Assembly: GCA_900468285.1 (NCBI GenBank)
Contig: UBTF01000005.1
Location: 1-64,000 of the forward strand
Length of the DNA stretch: 64,000 bases
Direction of reading: 5' to 3'
From: Hyphomicrobiales bacterium
GTDB lineage: Bacteria; Pseudomonadota; Alphaproteobacteria; Rhizobiales; Rhizobiaceae
The position numbers and the translations under genes were made by a program. The notes under the pieces are model-generated. The model saw nothing but the letters and a program-made list of their open reading frames with translations. It had not been told where the DNA came from and did not search any database. Shown one piece after another: positions 35,645 to 44,570 of this stretch; position 1 is the stretch's first letter, and each line of letters begins with the position of its first letter.

Positions 35645-36586
35645 TCAAGAGTTGACCGTCCCACTGTGGATTGCGTCGCGATACAGGGCACGGTAACGTG
35701 CGGGCGATTGGCCAAGGACGCGGCGGAAGCTGGCGGCAAACGCGCTATCAGACGCATAGCCGAGCGACTGAGCAATCCGTGGCAGTGGCTCGTTGCCACG
35801 CCGTAGGCGAGCGGCGGCCAGCCGCATCCGCCAGCCCACGAGATAGTCTATCGGGGATGCTCCGACGGTGGCTCGAAATCTTTCGGCGAATCCGGAGCGG
35901 GACTGGCCGGCGAGATAAGCCAGTGCGTCGACCGTCCAGCGGTGCGAAGGATCAGCGTGGATTGCCCGCATTGCAGGCGCCAGGCGTACATCGGCAAGTC
36001 CGGCGAGCCAGCCGGGATGCTGTGATGTCTGACGTGCCATATAGGCACGCAGAACATGGATAAACACCAGTCGCAGCAGGTCGTTGCATGCGATCCGAGC
36101 ACCTGGCGCGGTGCTGTTCCACTCCAGGTCCAACTGTTCGAGCAGCCAGCCAATCGGTCCGGCCTCTTCTCGGTCGATCACGACCACATGCGGCAGGGCG
36201 TCGGTGAGGAGAGATCCGTCGACTGTGTCGAGGTTGACGCTGCCGCCGAGGAGCACAAAATCCCGACCATCGCCCACTGAGACATCTAGACTGCCCCCGG
36301 CGAATACCTCTGCCGCCGCTATCGGCTTCACGTTGGGATCGTTGCAAAGCGTAAACGCCTTGCCGCTGACCACAAGACAATCGCCCGCTTCAATGCGCAA
36401 CGGCGCCTCTCCCTCTGAGACCAGCCAGGCACCGCCTTCGCGGATCGCATTGAATTTGAGGTAGCCCGGTGGTGGAAAAGCAACAGACCACGAGCCTCCG
36501 GCGGCAAATCGCACAGAGAACAGCGCCCGCGCGTCTATGGCATTCAACACGTCAGATAGAGGATCTTGGATGTTTTGGACGATCAC
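35645..36586 (-). CDS. AraC-family regulator with cupin-type sensor
   Basis: 313 residues from GTG 36586; the frame is open further upstream. The N-terminal AraC-type cupin domain reads IQDPLSDVLNAIDARALFSV, FAAGGSWSVAFPPPGYLKFNAI, and the C-terminal pair of HTH motifs are LAGQSRSGFAERFRATVGASP and LGYASDSAFAASFRRVLGQSP. This class controls neighbouring oxidoreductases, here the divergent SDR starting 92 bp away. Confidence 0.88.
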   Translation of the reverse strand: MIVQNIQDPLSDVLNAIDARALFSVRFAAGGSWSVAFPPPGYLKFNAIREGGAWLVSEGEAPLRIEAGDCLVVSGKAFTLCNDPNVKPIAAAEVFAGGSLDVSVGDGRDFVLLGGSVNLDTVDGSLLTDALPHVVVIDREEAGPIGWLLEQLDLEWNSTAPGARIACNDLLRLVFIHVLRAYMARQTSQHPGWLAGLADVRLAPAMRAIHADPSHRWTVDALAYLAGQSRSGFAERFRATVGASPIDYLVGWRMRLAAARLRRGNEPLPRIAQSLGYASDSAFAASFRRVLGQSPARYRALYRDAIHSGTVNS

Positions 36587-36677
36587 GACAGAAATCCGGA
36601 TCCTGCAGGCTGGGGGCTCCGCGAGCCTATCCGATATAGGGAGCGGACACCAGAGCCATAAATCAAGGAGTAACGAC

Positions 36678-37655
36678 ATGTCCGACCAGAAACCTATTGG
36701 ATCTCAATTCAGTGCGGCCAGCACGGCGCGCGAGGTCACCGAGGGCATCGATCTTTCCGGCAAGACGGCGATTGTCACCGGCGGCTATTCCGGTCTCGGC
36801 GTCGAGACGACGCGGGCGCTCGCAGGTGCCGGCGCTCGTGTCATCGTACCGGCCCGCAATCGCGAAAAGGCCGAACGCACACTTGCCGGTATCGACAATG
36901 TTGTTATCGAAGCGATGGATCTTGCGGATCCCACATCGGTTGCCGCCTTTGCTAGCAGGATCGTTGTGGCGGGTAAGCCGATCTCAATCCTGGTCAACAG
37001 CGCTGGCATCATGGCAACGCCGCTTGGCCGGAATCAGGCTGGCCACGAGAGCCAGTTTGCGACCAATCATCTCGGCCATTTTCGGCTTGTTGCAGGTCTT
37101 TGGCCGGCATTGGTTAAAGCGGGCAACGCGCGGGTGATTTCGGTGTCGTCGCGCGGGCATCAAATCGGCCCGGTCGATTTCGACGATACCGATTTCAAGA
37201 CGCGCCCCTATGACAAGTGGCAGGCCTATGGCCAGGCGAAGACGGCAAATGCTCTGTTCGCGTTGGGACTTGATCGCCGCGGAGCTGCGCTTGGCGTGCG
37301 GGCATTTTCGTTGCACCCCGGCGTCATCCTGACCGATCTCGCCCGCCATCTTACCGAAGACGAGATCAACTCTTTCGATGTCTACGACGAGAATGGCAAT
37401 CGCCGGGTGGATCCATCGCGCGATCTCAAGACGCCGGAACAAGGGGCAGCAACAAGCGTCTGGGCAGCAACGCGGCCCGAACTCGACGGTATCGGCGGTG
37501 TCTACTGCGAAGATTGCGAAGTCGCCCTGCCGCAGACAGAGACGGATGGGACCAGAGGTGTGGCCCCGTGGGCCATGGATCCACAGGCTGCTGAACGGCT
37601 CTGGCTGCTTTCTGAGCATTTAACCGGCTTGTCAGTAGGTGATCGTCGAGGCTGA
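36678..37655 (+). CDS. SDR oxidoreductase, retinol-dehydrogenase-like
   Basis: 325 residues. Cofactor motif TGGYSGLGVETTRAL, NSAGIMATP at the NNAG position, FATNHLGHF, catalytic Ser in ISVSSRGHQ and Tyr/Lys in YGQAK. The extended C-terminal part (GVYCEDCEVA) matches the RDH/WWOX-like branch of the family. ATG 36678 follows AAGGAG. Substrate unknown; probably under the divergent AraC regulator. Confidence 0.9.
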   Translation: MSDQKPIGSQFSAASTAREVTEGIDLSGKTAIVTGGYSGLGVETTRALAGAGARVIVPARNREKAERTLAGIDNVVIEAMDLADPTSVAAFASRIVVAGKPISILVNSAGIMATPLGRNQAGHESQFATNHLGHFRLVAGLWPALVKAGNARVISVSSRGHQIGPVDFDDTDFKTRPYDKWQAYGQAKTANALFALGLDRRGAALGVRAFSLHPGVILTDLARHLTEDEINSFDVYDENGNRRVDPSRDLKTPEQGAATSVWAATRPELDGIGGVYCEDCEVALPQTETDGTRGVAPWAMDPQAAERLWLLSEHLTGLSVGDRRG

Positions 37656-37859
37656 GGCATATCGGCAGCCTAGCGCTTTGCGATTTCGCCAGGCGAGGCC
37701 TTTGGGCAGTCGATGACCGGCTACATTATGGTCAGTCTGTATCAGGCAATGGTAAACAGCGGCTCACCGTCAGAAACCTACTGACGTGATCGATGCGGAT
37801 AATGCCTTCCATCTCTGGGAGATGGCGACACGGATACTGCGATTGCCATTGTCATTCGG

Positions 37860-37895
37860 AACACCCTGTCGACCTGAACGGATCGGCAGGGTGTT
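37860..37895. terminator. Hairpin between convergent genes
   Basis: AACACCCTG pairs perfectly with CAGGGTGTT, with a further CGA/TCG pairing inside. It lies between the SDR and the CMD gene, which point towards each other, so it may act in either direction. Confidence 0.45.
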
Positions 37896-37919
37896 ACTCG
37901 CGCGATGACCTGACGCTGA

Positions 37920-38366
37920 TCAGGCCTTGGCCGCCACCGGAAGACGAAACGGCGCTCCGAGACGGTTGAAGGCGTTCATCGCGGCGATCGTAATCGTCAG
38001 GTCGACAAGGTCTTTTGGTTCGAAAGCGGCTGCGGCTGCGGCATAAGCCTCGTCAGACGCGTGGGTCTGGCTGACGTTGGTCACCTCCTCGGCCCAGGCG
38101 AGAGCGGCCCGTTCCTGCTCGCTGAACAGGTGAGGCACCTCGTCCCAGACCGGAACAAGCATGATCTTATCGGTGGACATCGTCTTGCGCAGATCGCGAC
38201 TATGCATGTCGATGCAATGGGCGCAGCCGTTGATCTGCGACACGCGCAGGAAGACGAGATGAACCAGCTCTTCCGGCAGGTTCGTTTTCTTGGTGACGTA
38301 GTGATGGACGCCGAAGAGCGCCTTTGCACCCTCGGGGGCGACTTCGCACCAGTTCATGCGGGACAT
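37920..38366 (-). CDS. Carboxymuconolactone decarboxylase/AhpD-like protein
   Basis: 148 residues. The CxxC redox motif NGCAHCIDMHSRDLRK is in the AhpD-like position with the proton-relay His behind it, so a peroxidase-type activity is more likely than decarboxylation. Start ATG 38366. It is the last gene of the Rrf2-led minus-strand group, 95 bp after the cupin gene, and fits a redox-stress role. Confidence 0.87.
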   Translation of the reverse strand: MSRMNWCEVAPEGAKALFGVHHYVTKKTNLPEELVHLVFLRVSQINGCAHCIDMHSRDLRKTMSTDKIMLVPVWDEVPHLFSEQERAALAWAEEVTNVSQTHASDEAYAAAAAAFEPKDLVDLTITIAAMNAFNRLGAPFRLPVAAKA

Positions 38367-38460
38367 ATTGTTTTCCTTTCTCGTGGATACGGTTCTCCGT
38401 TCGCCGGAGAAACCGTCGTTACTTGTGCAGTAGGGGAGGGTGTAGGTCTGGTAGGTAGCG

Positions 38461-38898
38461 CTACGGCTTGCGCGGCGTCGTCAGGGCGGTGTCATCGGTA
38501 TCGACGACGAAGACGGCGAGCAGCTTCGCCGGCTCGGTCTTGCTGGCGTTGGCGCTGACGTCGTGGCGGTCTCCCGGCAGTTCAGTGAAGTTCTGACCGG
38601 CGGTAAAGATCTTCGTCTCGCCGCCGTTTACGGCGCTCTGGATCGCGCCTTCGAGAACCGTGGCGTAGATAAGCGCGGACTTTGCATGCGTATGGGCAGA
38701 GCTGTAGCCGCCGGGGCCGTACTCGACGAGGACGCCCTTCACGCTCTTGCCGGGAACGCTGGGAAGCGGATGCTCATAGACAAGCGTCACCTTGGCGTCC
38801 CTAGTATCGTACACGAGCCCCGATTTTGCGACGTCATGAGCGGAAGCGGTGGCCAGGGAAGCCGCGAGTGCCGTAGCCGCATAGAGGATGATTTTCAT
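38461..38898 (-). CDS. Secreted cupin-domain protein
   Basis: 145 residues with a signal peptide (MKIILYAATALAASLATASA). The cupin core shows YGPGGYSSAHTHAKSALIYATVLEGAI with two His of the metal site, and a second motif FTELPGDRHDVSANAS. Periplasmic location is expected. It lies 17 bp after the NmrA-like gene in the Rrf2 group. Confidence 0.82.
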   Translation of the reverse strand: MKIILYAATALAASLATASAHDVAKSGLVYDTRDAKVTLVYEHPLPSVPGKSVKGVLVEYGPGGYSSAHTHAKSALIYATVLEGAIQSAVNGGETKIFTAGQNFTELPGDRHDVSANASKTEPAKLLAVFVVDTDDTALTTPRKP

Positions 38899-38914
38899 GG
38901 TCTTTCTCTCTTGC

Positions 38915-39667
38915 TTAAACTCTGAGCCACTCGGCGATCGTGATCCGGCCCTTGATGGAGTCTCCGCCGGGAACCAGCGAGCCTGCCATGACCGGCGCGC
39001 CGAAGTAGTCGACGGTGGCGTCGGCGTTCACGGGGCGGTTATCGCCTTTGGCATCGAGATACGTACTGACGAAGGATCTGAAGGGTGCCCGTTCAGGTCC
39101 GGCGAGGTCGACGGTGCCGTTCTTCGGCTCGCTGAGCGCGGCTTCTACCAAAGCAGCGGCGACGTCGTCGGCCGCGATCGGTTGGAAGTCGATATCCGGC
39201 ACTGTCACCGCGCCGTCGGCCGAGTACGCGTCCACCAGCGTCTCCGTGAATTCATGGAATTGTGTCGCCCGAACGATCGTGAAGGCCTGGCCCGAGGTAG
39301 CGACGGCCTCCTCCTGCGCCAGCTTACCTGCCATGTAAGGATTGGCCGCGAGCTGATCGGCATTGACTATCGCCAGGACGACGTGATGGCGCACGCCCGC
39401 GGCCCGTTCGGCGCCCATCAGGTTGCGGCTCGATGTGGCGAAAAAATCGGTGATCACGTCCCTGTCGAAGGACATCATGTTCGATACGTCGATGACGGCG
39501 TCGGCGCCCGCAAGGGCTTCGGCCAGTCCTTCGCCCGTATAGGCATTGATCCCGTTGCGGGAGCTTGCGACGACGGCCTCGTGGCCGGCATCCTGCAGCA
39601 GCTTCACTGCTTTCGAGCCGATCAGGCCCGTGCCGCCGATGACGACGACCTTCTTCAACTTGCTCAT
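38915..39667 (-). CDS. NmrA-like NAD(P)-binding oxidoreductase
   Basis: 250 residues from ATG 39667. The dinucleotide motif VVVIGGTGLIGSKAVKLLQDAGHE and the middle region ADAVIDVSNMMSFDRD are typical of atypical SDR/NmrA-like proteins. Members reduce small molecules or sense NADPH. It starts 12 bp after the stop of the Rrf2 gene, so it should share its autoregulated promoter. Confidence 0.85.
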   Translation of the reverse strand: MSKLKKVVVIGGTGLIGSKAVKLLQDAGHEAVVASSRNGINAYTGEGLAEALAGADAVIDVSNMMSFDRDVITDFFATSSRNLMGAERAAGVRHHVVLAIVNADQLAANPYMAGKLAQEEAVATSGQAFTIVRATQFHEFTETLVDAYSADGAVTVPDIDFQPIAADDVAAALVEAALSEPKNGTVDLAGPERAPFRSFVSTYLDAKGDNRPVNADATVDYFGAPVMAGSLVPGGDSIKGRITIAEWLRV

Positions 39668-39678
39668 GTTGCTTTCTC

Positions 39679-40191
39679 CTATGACGAGGCGCGATTGCCC
39701 GTCTTGCGTTCGTGGAGTTCGAGGAAGGCGCATCCTCGTGCGGCGATACCGCCGTCGTCGTCTGCGCCTAGATTCGCCAGAAGGTCCGCGACGGACACCT
39801 TGGCGAGTTCTGCGCGATAAGCCTTCTCGGCCTTCAGCATCGCGGCGTTGATCTGGCAGGGCTTGGTGAAGTAGCGCTGCGGCAGAGGGTTCGGCCCCCG
39901 CTGGCGGATCTCGGCACAGCGGAAGGCGGGTGCCGGTCCTTCGACCGCAAGGACGATGTCGAGAAGGCTGATGTCCTTCGGCGCCTTGGCCAGCCGGTAG
40001 CCGCCCCTCGGTCCCGGCGTCGTCGCGACGATCCCGGCGCCAGACAGCGCCTGCAGATGCTTCAAGAGGTAGCTCGTCGAAACGCCGTGGAGTTCGGCCA
40101 GTGCTGCCGCCGAAAGGACGCCGTCTTCGGACAATCCCGCCAGGAATGCGGTGCAGTGAATCGCCTGCTCGATGCCTTCGCTCAGTTTCAT
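39679..40191 (-). CDS. Rrf2-family transcriptional regulator
   Basis: 170 residues. Winged HTH at the N-terminus: EQAIHCTAFLAGLSEDGVLSAAALAELHGVSTSYLLKHLQALSGAGIV, then the Rrf2 wing PGPRGGYRLAKAP. Cysteines are at FRCAEI and KPCQI, fewer than the three needed for an Fe-S cluster, so thiol sensing is more likely. It leads a four-gene set (NmrA-like, cupin, CMD). A perfect inverted repeat lies 17 bp upstream of its start. Confidence 0.9.
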   Translation of the reverse strand: MKLSEGIEQAIHCTAFLAGLSEDGVLSAAALAELHGVSTSYLLKHLQALSGAGIVATTPGPRGGYRLAKAPKDISLLDIVLAVEGPAPAFRCAEIRQRGPNPLPQRYFTKPCQINAAMLKAEKAYRAELAKVSVADLLANLGADDDGGIAARGCAFLELHERKTGNRASS

Positions 40192-40208
40192 GGTATACCT
40201 CCTAATCG

Positions 40209-40225
40209 TGGATATAAAATATCCA
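40209..40225. promoter_or_regulatory. Rrf2 operator TGGATAT-N3-ATATCCA
   Basis: A perfect 7-bp inverted repeat with centre AAA, immediately ahead of the ribosome site (AGGAGG) and ATG of the Rrf2 gene. Position and symmetry fit autorepression. Confidence 0.65.
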
Positions 40226-40402
40226 TGAATATGTTCGATGTCAATCCGGGATCAAGTAGATCGTTGAAAATTCGGAATGTGAGATCAGAAAACGGAGCTC
40301 TGGCGGCTAGGCGCTTCGCGATAGTCAGGAAGCTCGCACTCTCATCGACACCCCGACGTATTGCAGCTGCTTTCGGTACATCTCCGGGCGGTAGGATTTG
40401 AA

Positions 40403-40426
40403 TTATTGACATATCAGTCCATAATT
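40403..40426. promoter_or_regulatory. TetR operator copy 1
   Basis: TTATTGACATATCAGTCCAT followed by AATT lies 14 bp upstream of the TetR start. The same 24 bases, in inverted orientation and with one mismatch, occur at 41059-41082 ahead of the SDR. Such pairing strongly suggests both promoters bind the same TetR protein. Confidence 0.7.
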
Positions 40427-40440
40427 AATAGATCGGGTGC

Positions 40441-41022
40441 ATGGCAAGACCGAGAGAATTCGACCGAGACGCAGCGTTGGAGAAAGCACTGAAGGTGTTC
40501 TGGGCAAAGGGATTTGCCGCGACCTCTACCGATGATCTGCGTGTGGCGATGGGCATTGGCAGACAAAGCCTCTACGGCGCCTTTGGCGACAAACGTACTC
40601 TTTATCTTGAAGCGCTGGATACCTATCAGCAGCGGACAAACACTGGACATGTCATGAGGTTGAGCGGCCCGACATCGCCTATAAAAGGCATCGAAGACCT
40701 GCTTTCCGGTCTTGTGTCGGAAGACGATTGTGAGCGTGTGCTGGGATGCATGGGGGTTGGATCAGTCGGCGAGTTTGGCGTGACCGATCCGGATCTCAAT
40801 ACGCGCCGCGCCACTGCCAGTGCGGCACTAGGTCAACGCATTTCGGAGAGAGTGTTGGAGGGCCAGCGTTCGGGGGAAATCAATCCTGTTCTCGACGCTG
40901 AAGAGACTGCTGCGTTTATTCAGATGACAATGACCGGCCTGCAAGTGGCTGCGCGTGGCGGCGCAAAAGCTCCACATCTGAAGGCGATGGCACGCTTTGC
41001 AACGAAGCGTCTAAAGCCATAA
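40441..41022 (+). CDS. TetR/AcrR-family transcriptional regulator
   Basis: 193 residues. The N-terminal HTH is FDRDAALEKALKVFWAKGFAATSTDDLRVAMGIGRQSLYGAFGDK, standard for TetR, with a helical ligand domain behind. It is transcribed ahead of a dead SDR gene, and both promoters carry the same 24-bp site, so it likely repressed the SDR and itself. This TetR subgroup often responds to electrophiles such as quinones. Confidence 0.92.
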   Translation: MARPREFDRDAALEKALKVFWAKGFAATSTDDLRVAMGIGRQSLYGAFGDKRTLYLEALDTYQQRTNTGHVMRLSGPTSPIKGIEDLLSGLVSEDDCERVLGCMGVGSVGEFGVTDPDLNTRRATASAALGQRISERVLEGQRSGEINPVLDAEETAAFIQMTMTGLQVAARGGAKAPHLKAMARFATKRLKP

Positions 41023-41058
41023 CCAGGCCTCTGCGACAACGAGGCTTTTCATTTGCTC

Positions 41059-41082
41059 AATTATGGACTGATCTGTCAATAA
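41059..41082. promoter_or_regulatory. TetR operator copy 2
   Basis: AATTATGGACTGATCTGTCA followed by ATAA is the reverse complement of the site at 40403-40426 except for one base. It lies just before the ribosome site of the SDR gene. Confidence 0.7.
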
Positions 41083-41094
41083 AAGGAGACTCCC

Positions 41095-41825
41095 ATGACG
41101 ATCGAAGAACGCAAAACCGCCCTCGTATTTGGAGGTGCCCGTGGCATCGGCGCCGCCTCGGTCGAGAGACTGGCAAAAGACGGTTACGATGTCGCCTTCA
41201 CATATGTTTCGCGACCAGACAGCGCACAGGCGCTCGTCAGCGAGACGAGAAGAGCGGGCGCCGCGCCGTAGCCGTCCAGGCCGACAGCGCAGACGCTGAC
41301 GCCATTCGTGACGCGGTGGCAAAAACTGTCGACATCTTCGGGCCAATCGACGCCGTCGTTGTCAACGCAGGGATTTAGCGGCTCAACACAGTGGATGCGG
41401 TCAGTCTCGAAGAACTCGATCTGATGATCGACATCAACATCCGCGGCGTTTTCTTGTCCATCCAGTCCGCAGTGCCGCACATGAAGGATGGCGGCCGGGT
41501 CATAACGATCGGCTCGAACACGTCGGAACGGACTGGAATGGCGGGAGCAAGCGTCTACCAGTTCTCCAAGGCTGCCGTCGCAGCGATGGTGAAAGGCTTG
41601 GCCCTTGATCTGGCTCCGCGGCGCATCACCGTCAACAACATCCAACCTGGTCCAACGGACACGGACATGAATGCCGGTGCCATTGAGATGTTGTCTAACC
41701 GCAGCCCCTTGAAGCGCGTTGCCGACCCCCGGGAAATTGCGGGAATGGTGTCCTATCTCACGGGTCCCGACACGTCCTTCATGACCGGATCGAGCCTGAC
41801 AATCGACGGAGACTGGACGTTATAA
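41095..41825 (+). pseudogene. SDR oxidoreductase, frameshift plus nonsense
   Basis: ATG 41095 follows AAGGAG. The first 60 codons give a normal SDR N-terminus (TALVFGGARGIGAASVERLA), then the frame breaks after ALVSE. The next frame resumes with KSGRRAVAVQADSADADAIR, VDIFGPIDAVVVNAGI, a TAG at the position after NAGI, and then a complete C-terminal half (VYQFSKAAVAAMVKG, PLKRVADPREIAGMVSYL, MTGSSLTIDGDWTL) to TAA 41823-41825. One missing base near 41250 plus one stop codon. The regulator and both operators are intact although the target is dead. Confidence 0.85.
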
Positions 41826-41991
41826 ATTCAGCGCTGCAGGGATAGGGCCGTTCACAGCGGCTCTGTCCACCACTCCGCCATCTTTCCTCCTGCAAAAGTC
41901 TGCTGGGCAAAACTCACCGCCGGTCAATCTTTTGAATTATCGCGGTACAGTTCGCGAGTTCCACTCAGTCCAAGAGCTCACGTATCCGGCA

Positions 41992-42978
41992 TCACCCATG
42001 AAAATTGCCAAGAACGATCTTGCCGAACACTCCGCCGGCCTCCATCCGGCGATGGGCATCCGATGTCGCTGAGAGCGGATACAGTGCCCCGACAACGGGC
42101 TGAAGTTCTTTGCCCATCATTGGCAGCACATCGTCCCTGAACCGGCAGATCATTGCTCTTTTTTCTGAGCGCGATCTGGATTTCATGACCGTGCCAAGCA
42201 ATTGCAAGTGATTGTGAAGAACAGTCCCGAGCGGAATCTTGGCGTTGTCATCCCGCCCCAACAGGCCCACTTGGACAAGCCGACCACCGGGAGCAAGACT
42301 ACGAATGTTGCGGGCGAGGTAGGACCCGCCGACAAAGTCGATGATCAGATCGACCCCGCGAGACGCCGTCGCATCAACAACTTCCGCCTCGAAATCCATT
42401 CGCCTGTAATCAAAAACAGCATCGGCGCCCAGCGAAAACACGTTTTCGATGTTGCCTGCCGAAGCGGTGGCCAGCACGGTTGCTCCTGCCGCTTTCGCGA
42501 GCTGGACGGCTGCTGATCCGATACCGCCTGCAGCAGCATGGATGAGAACGGTCTCGCTTTTTGCGATTTGTCCGAGATGGGCAAGCGCCTCCCAGCCCGT
42601 GACGAAGCTTTCCATGACTGCGGCAGCCTCCATGAAGGACAAGCTGGTAGGGATGGCTGTCGCCATTCCGCCATCGACACGGGCGTACTGAGCATAGGCC
42701 CCGCCACCGACAATCCCCATGACACGGTCGCCGACGGCAAAGCCGGTTACTTCGTTTCCGACGGCTGTCACTTCTCCGGCGACCTCGAGGCCGAGGATGT
42801 CACTGTCGCCGTAAGTCTGAGCGCCATAGACGCCTTCACGTTGAAGAAGGTCGGCGCGATTGACACCGGCCGCCATAACCTTCACCAAAAGGTCGTCAGG
42901 GCGCACTTCGGGTATTGGGACATCGGCAAGTCGCAGGACATCCGCGCTTCCGAAGTCGTCGAAGACGATCGCTTTCAT
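41992..42978 (-). CDS. Zinc-independent quinone oxidoreductase (MDR family)
   Basis: 328 residues. MKAIVFDDFGSADVLRLADV start, catalytic-domain segment VKVMAAGVNRADLLQREGVY, NADPH-binding ETVLIHAAAGGIGSAAVQLAKAAGATV and LGADAVFDY. The PIG3/QOR-like group, reducing quinones with NADPH. It lies 12 bp after the gene for an unknown 178-residue protein in the same orientation, so they are likely co-transcribed. Confidence 0.92.
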   Translation of the reverse strand: MKAIVFDDFGSADVLRLADVPIPEVRPDDLLVKVMAAGVNRADLLQREGVYGAQTYGDSDILGLEVAGEVTAVGNEVTGFAVGDRVMGIVGGGAYAQYARVDGGMATAIPTSLSFMEAAAVMESFVTGWEALAHLGQIAKSETVLIHAAAGGIGSAAVQLAKAAGATVLATASAGNIENVFSLGADAVFDYRRMDFEAEVVDATASRGVDLIIDFVGGSYLARNIRSLAPGGRLVQVGLLGRDDNAKIPLGTVLHNHLQLLGTVMKSRSRSEKRAMICRFRDDVLPMMGKELQPVVGALYPLSATSDAHRRMEAGGVFGKIVLGNFHG

Positions 42979-42990
42979 TCGAAGATCTCC

Positions 42991-43527
42991 TTACTTGGAC
43001 AGTGCCCGGCGGGCGATGCTTGCAGCGAAGAGAGGTGTCTCACGGCTATTGTGGTCACCGCCCGCTGCCTGGCGGGCTGCTGCGGCATCTTCGAATTTGA
43101 TGCTGTGCTCGCTGAGGAAAGCCATGAACACATCCGTCGGATGGGCGGTAACTTTGTTGGTATAGCGGGTCCTGCCATCGTCGATCTTCTCGGCCATCAA
43201 TTCCCAGACGACGTTGACCTGGGTGCGCCCCTTGTCAGTGAAGACGTCCGAGATCGAGTTCATGCGGCAGTAGGCAGGCTCGGCGACCTCGGCCACATAA
43301 TGCTGCACAACGAGGCCCGAGCCGATCTGCTCAACATTGATCGACATGCGACGACCGTCGTCGGTCCATGTGACGCCGGCTGCAATGTGATCAGGCGGGC
43401 AGCAGCGCAGGTATTCGGCTTCCGGCAGGGTGAAGAGCCAGTCGGCAATGTCGATCTTTTCGAGCGGAACGTCGATCTCTGCGGAATAGGCGGACTGGGA
43501 GAGAATTGTATCTAGGACCTTGACCAT
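42991..43527 (-). CDS. Hypothetical protein, possibly SRPBCC-like
   Basis: 178 residues. The sequence is alternating strands with a WLFTLPEAEYLRCCPPDHIAAG segment, GSGLVVQHYVAEVA and RTRYTNKVTAHPTDVFM, somewhat like a START/SRPBCC ligand-binding fold, but I could not match a named family. Upstream partner of the quinone oxidoreductase, and divergent from a LysR gene over 116 bp, so it is probably part of the same redox module. Confidence 0.65.
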   Translation of the reverse strand: MVKVLDTILSQSAYSAEIDVPLEKIDIADWLFTLPEAEYLRCCPPDHIAAGVTWTDDGRRMSINVEQIGSGLVVQHYVAEVAEPAYCRMNSISDVFTDKGRTQVNVVWELMAEKIDDGRTRYTNKVTAHPTDVFMAFLSEHSIKFEDAAAARQAAGGDHNSRETPLFAASIARRALSK

Positions 43528-43643
43528 TGGAGTGTTCCTTCTGTTTGTTGGGCGACCGCCCGTTGACTAGAAGGAAAATGCTTCGGATGCCCGCAGATGA
43601 TAACAAACTGAATGGTCGAAACGGTTTTGCGCTGTAGGCAAAG

Positions 43644-44570
43644 ATGAGAGACCCACGGTTCGCTGAACATCTCGCGGTCTACGTCGATGTCGTCCGCACT
43701 GGGAGCTTCTCAGCTGCCTCTCGGCGTAGGGCTGTCACACCCTCGGCTGTCGTTCGACAGATTGATGCGCTCGAGCAAGACCTGGGCGTTGCTCTCCTTG
43801 TTCGCTCGACACGAGCGTTGTCATTGACGGACGCGGGCCGTCATCTCTATGAGCGCGCCCAGCGCCTGCTCAACGATCTGGCCGATACACATGCCGAGGT
43901 TGCCGCCTTCGATAGTGCGGTCAGCGGCACGCTGCGGATCGCTTGTTTCCCGACTTTCGGAAAGCGCTATGTTATTCCTGTTATCGCATCGCTAGCGCAG
44001 GAATATCCGGGTCTGCATGTCGAGCTGGATCTTACCGAGCGGCTGGCTGATCCCGTGGCCGAACGGCTCGACCTAGTGGTGAGGATGGGGGCGCTTGCGG
44101 ACAGCTCCCTGATTGCCACGAAGCTTGCTCCGCTTGACCGCATTCTTGTGGCGAGCCCTGGTTATGTCGAGCAGCATGGCGAGCCGGAAGACGAGAATGC
44201 GCTCATCCATCATCGCCTTCTCGACAAGCTCCATGGCAATGATCTGCTCGGATGGTCTGACATTCTCGGAAGCTCCGCCGGCGAGGCCTGCAAGCAAGTG
44301 GCTTTCCGGTCCGATGATTTCGAGGCGTTAAACAGCGCCGCGATCTCCGGAATGGGAGTGGCCTTTTTGCCAAGCTGGGTTTCGGGCCCCTCCACGCAGG
44401 CAGGTGATCTCATCCGGCTGAAACTCCGTGGCGAGCGATGGAACGAGCGATCGTCAGGCATCTATCTCCTGCGTGCCCTCCAGGTGCCGTCCGCCAAGGT
44501 CAGGGCGTTTACGGAAGCACTCAAGGCCCATATCGGCGCACCGCCGCGGTGGGGTGTCAGTGGGGAATAG
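43644..44570 (+). CDS. LysR-family transcriptional regulator
   Basis: 308 residues. N-terminal HTH: VVRTGSFSAASRRRAVTPSAVVRQIDALEQDLGVALLVRSTR; effector domain from about 90 (LRIACFPTFGKRYVIPVI; DLVVRMGALADSSLIATKL). It belongs to the CrgA/DmlR-like group. Divergent from the unknown/quinone-reductase pair, its probable target. Confidence 0.92.
   Translation: MRDPRFAEHLAVYVDVVRTGSFSAASRRRAVTPSAVVRQIDALEQDLGVALLVRSTRALSLTDAGRHLYERAQRLLNDLADTHAEVAAFDSAVSGTLRIACFPTFGKRYVIPVIASLAQEYPGLHVELDLTERLADPVAERLDLVVRMGALADSSLIATKLAPLDRILVASPGYVEQHGEPEDENALIHHRLLDKLHGNDLLGWSDILGSSAGEACKQVAFRSDDFEALNSAAISGMGVAFLPSWVSGPSTQAGDLIRLKLRGERWNERSSGIYLLRALQVPSAKVRAFTEALKAHIGAPPRWGVSGE

Noticed and set aside
42538-43515. 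Plus-strand frame of 325 codons opposite the quinone reductase and its neighbour
   Set aside because: Spans two supported minus-strand genes without any recognisable motif.
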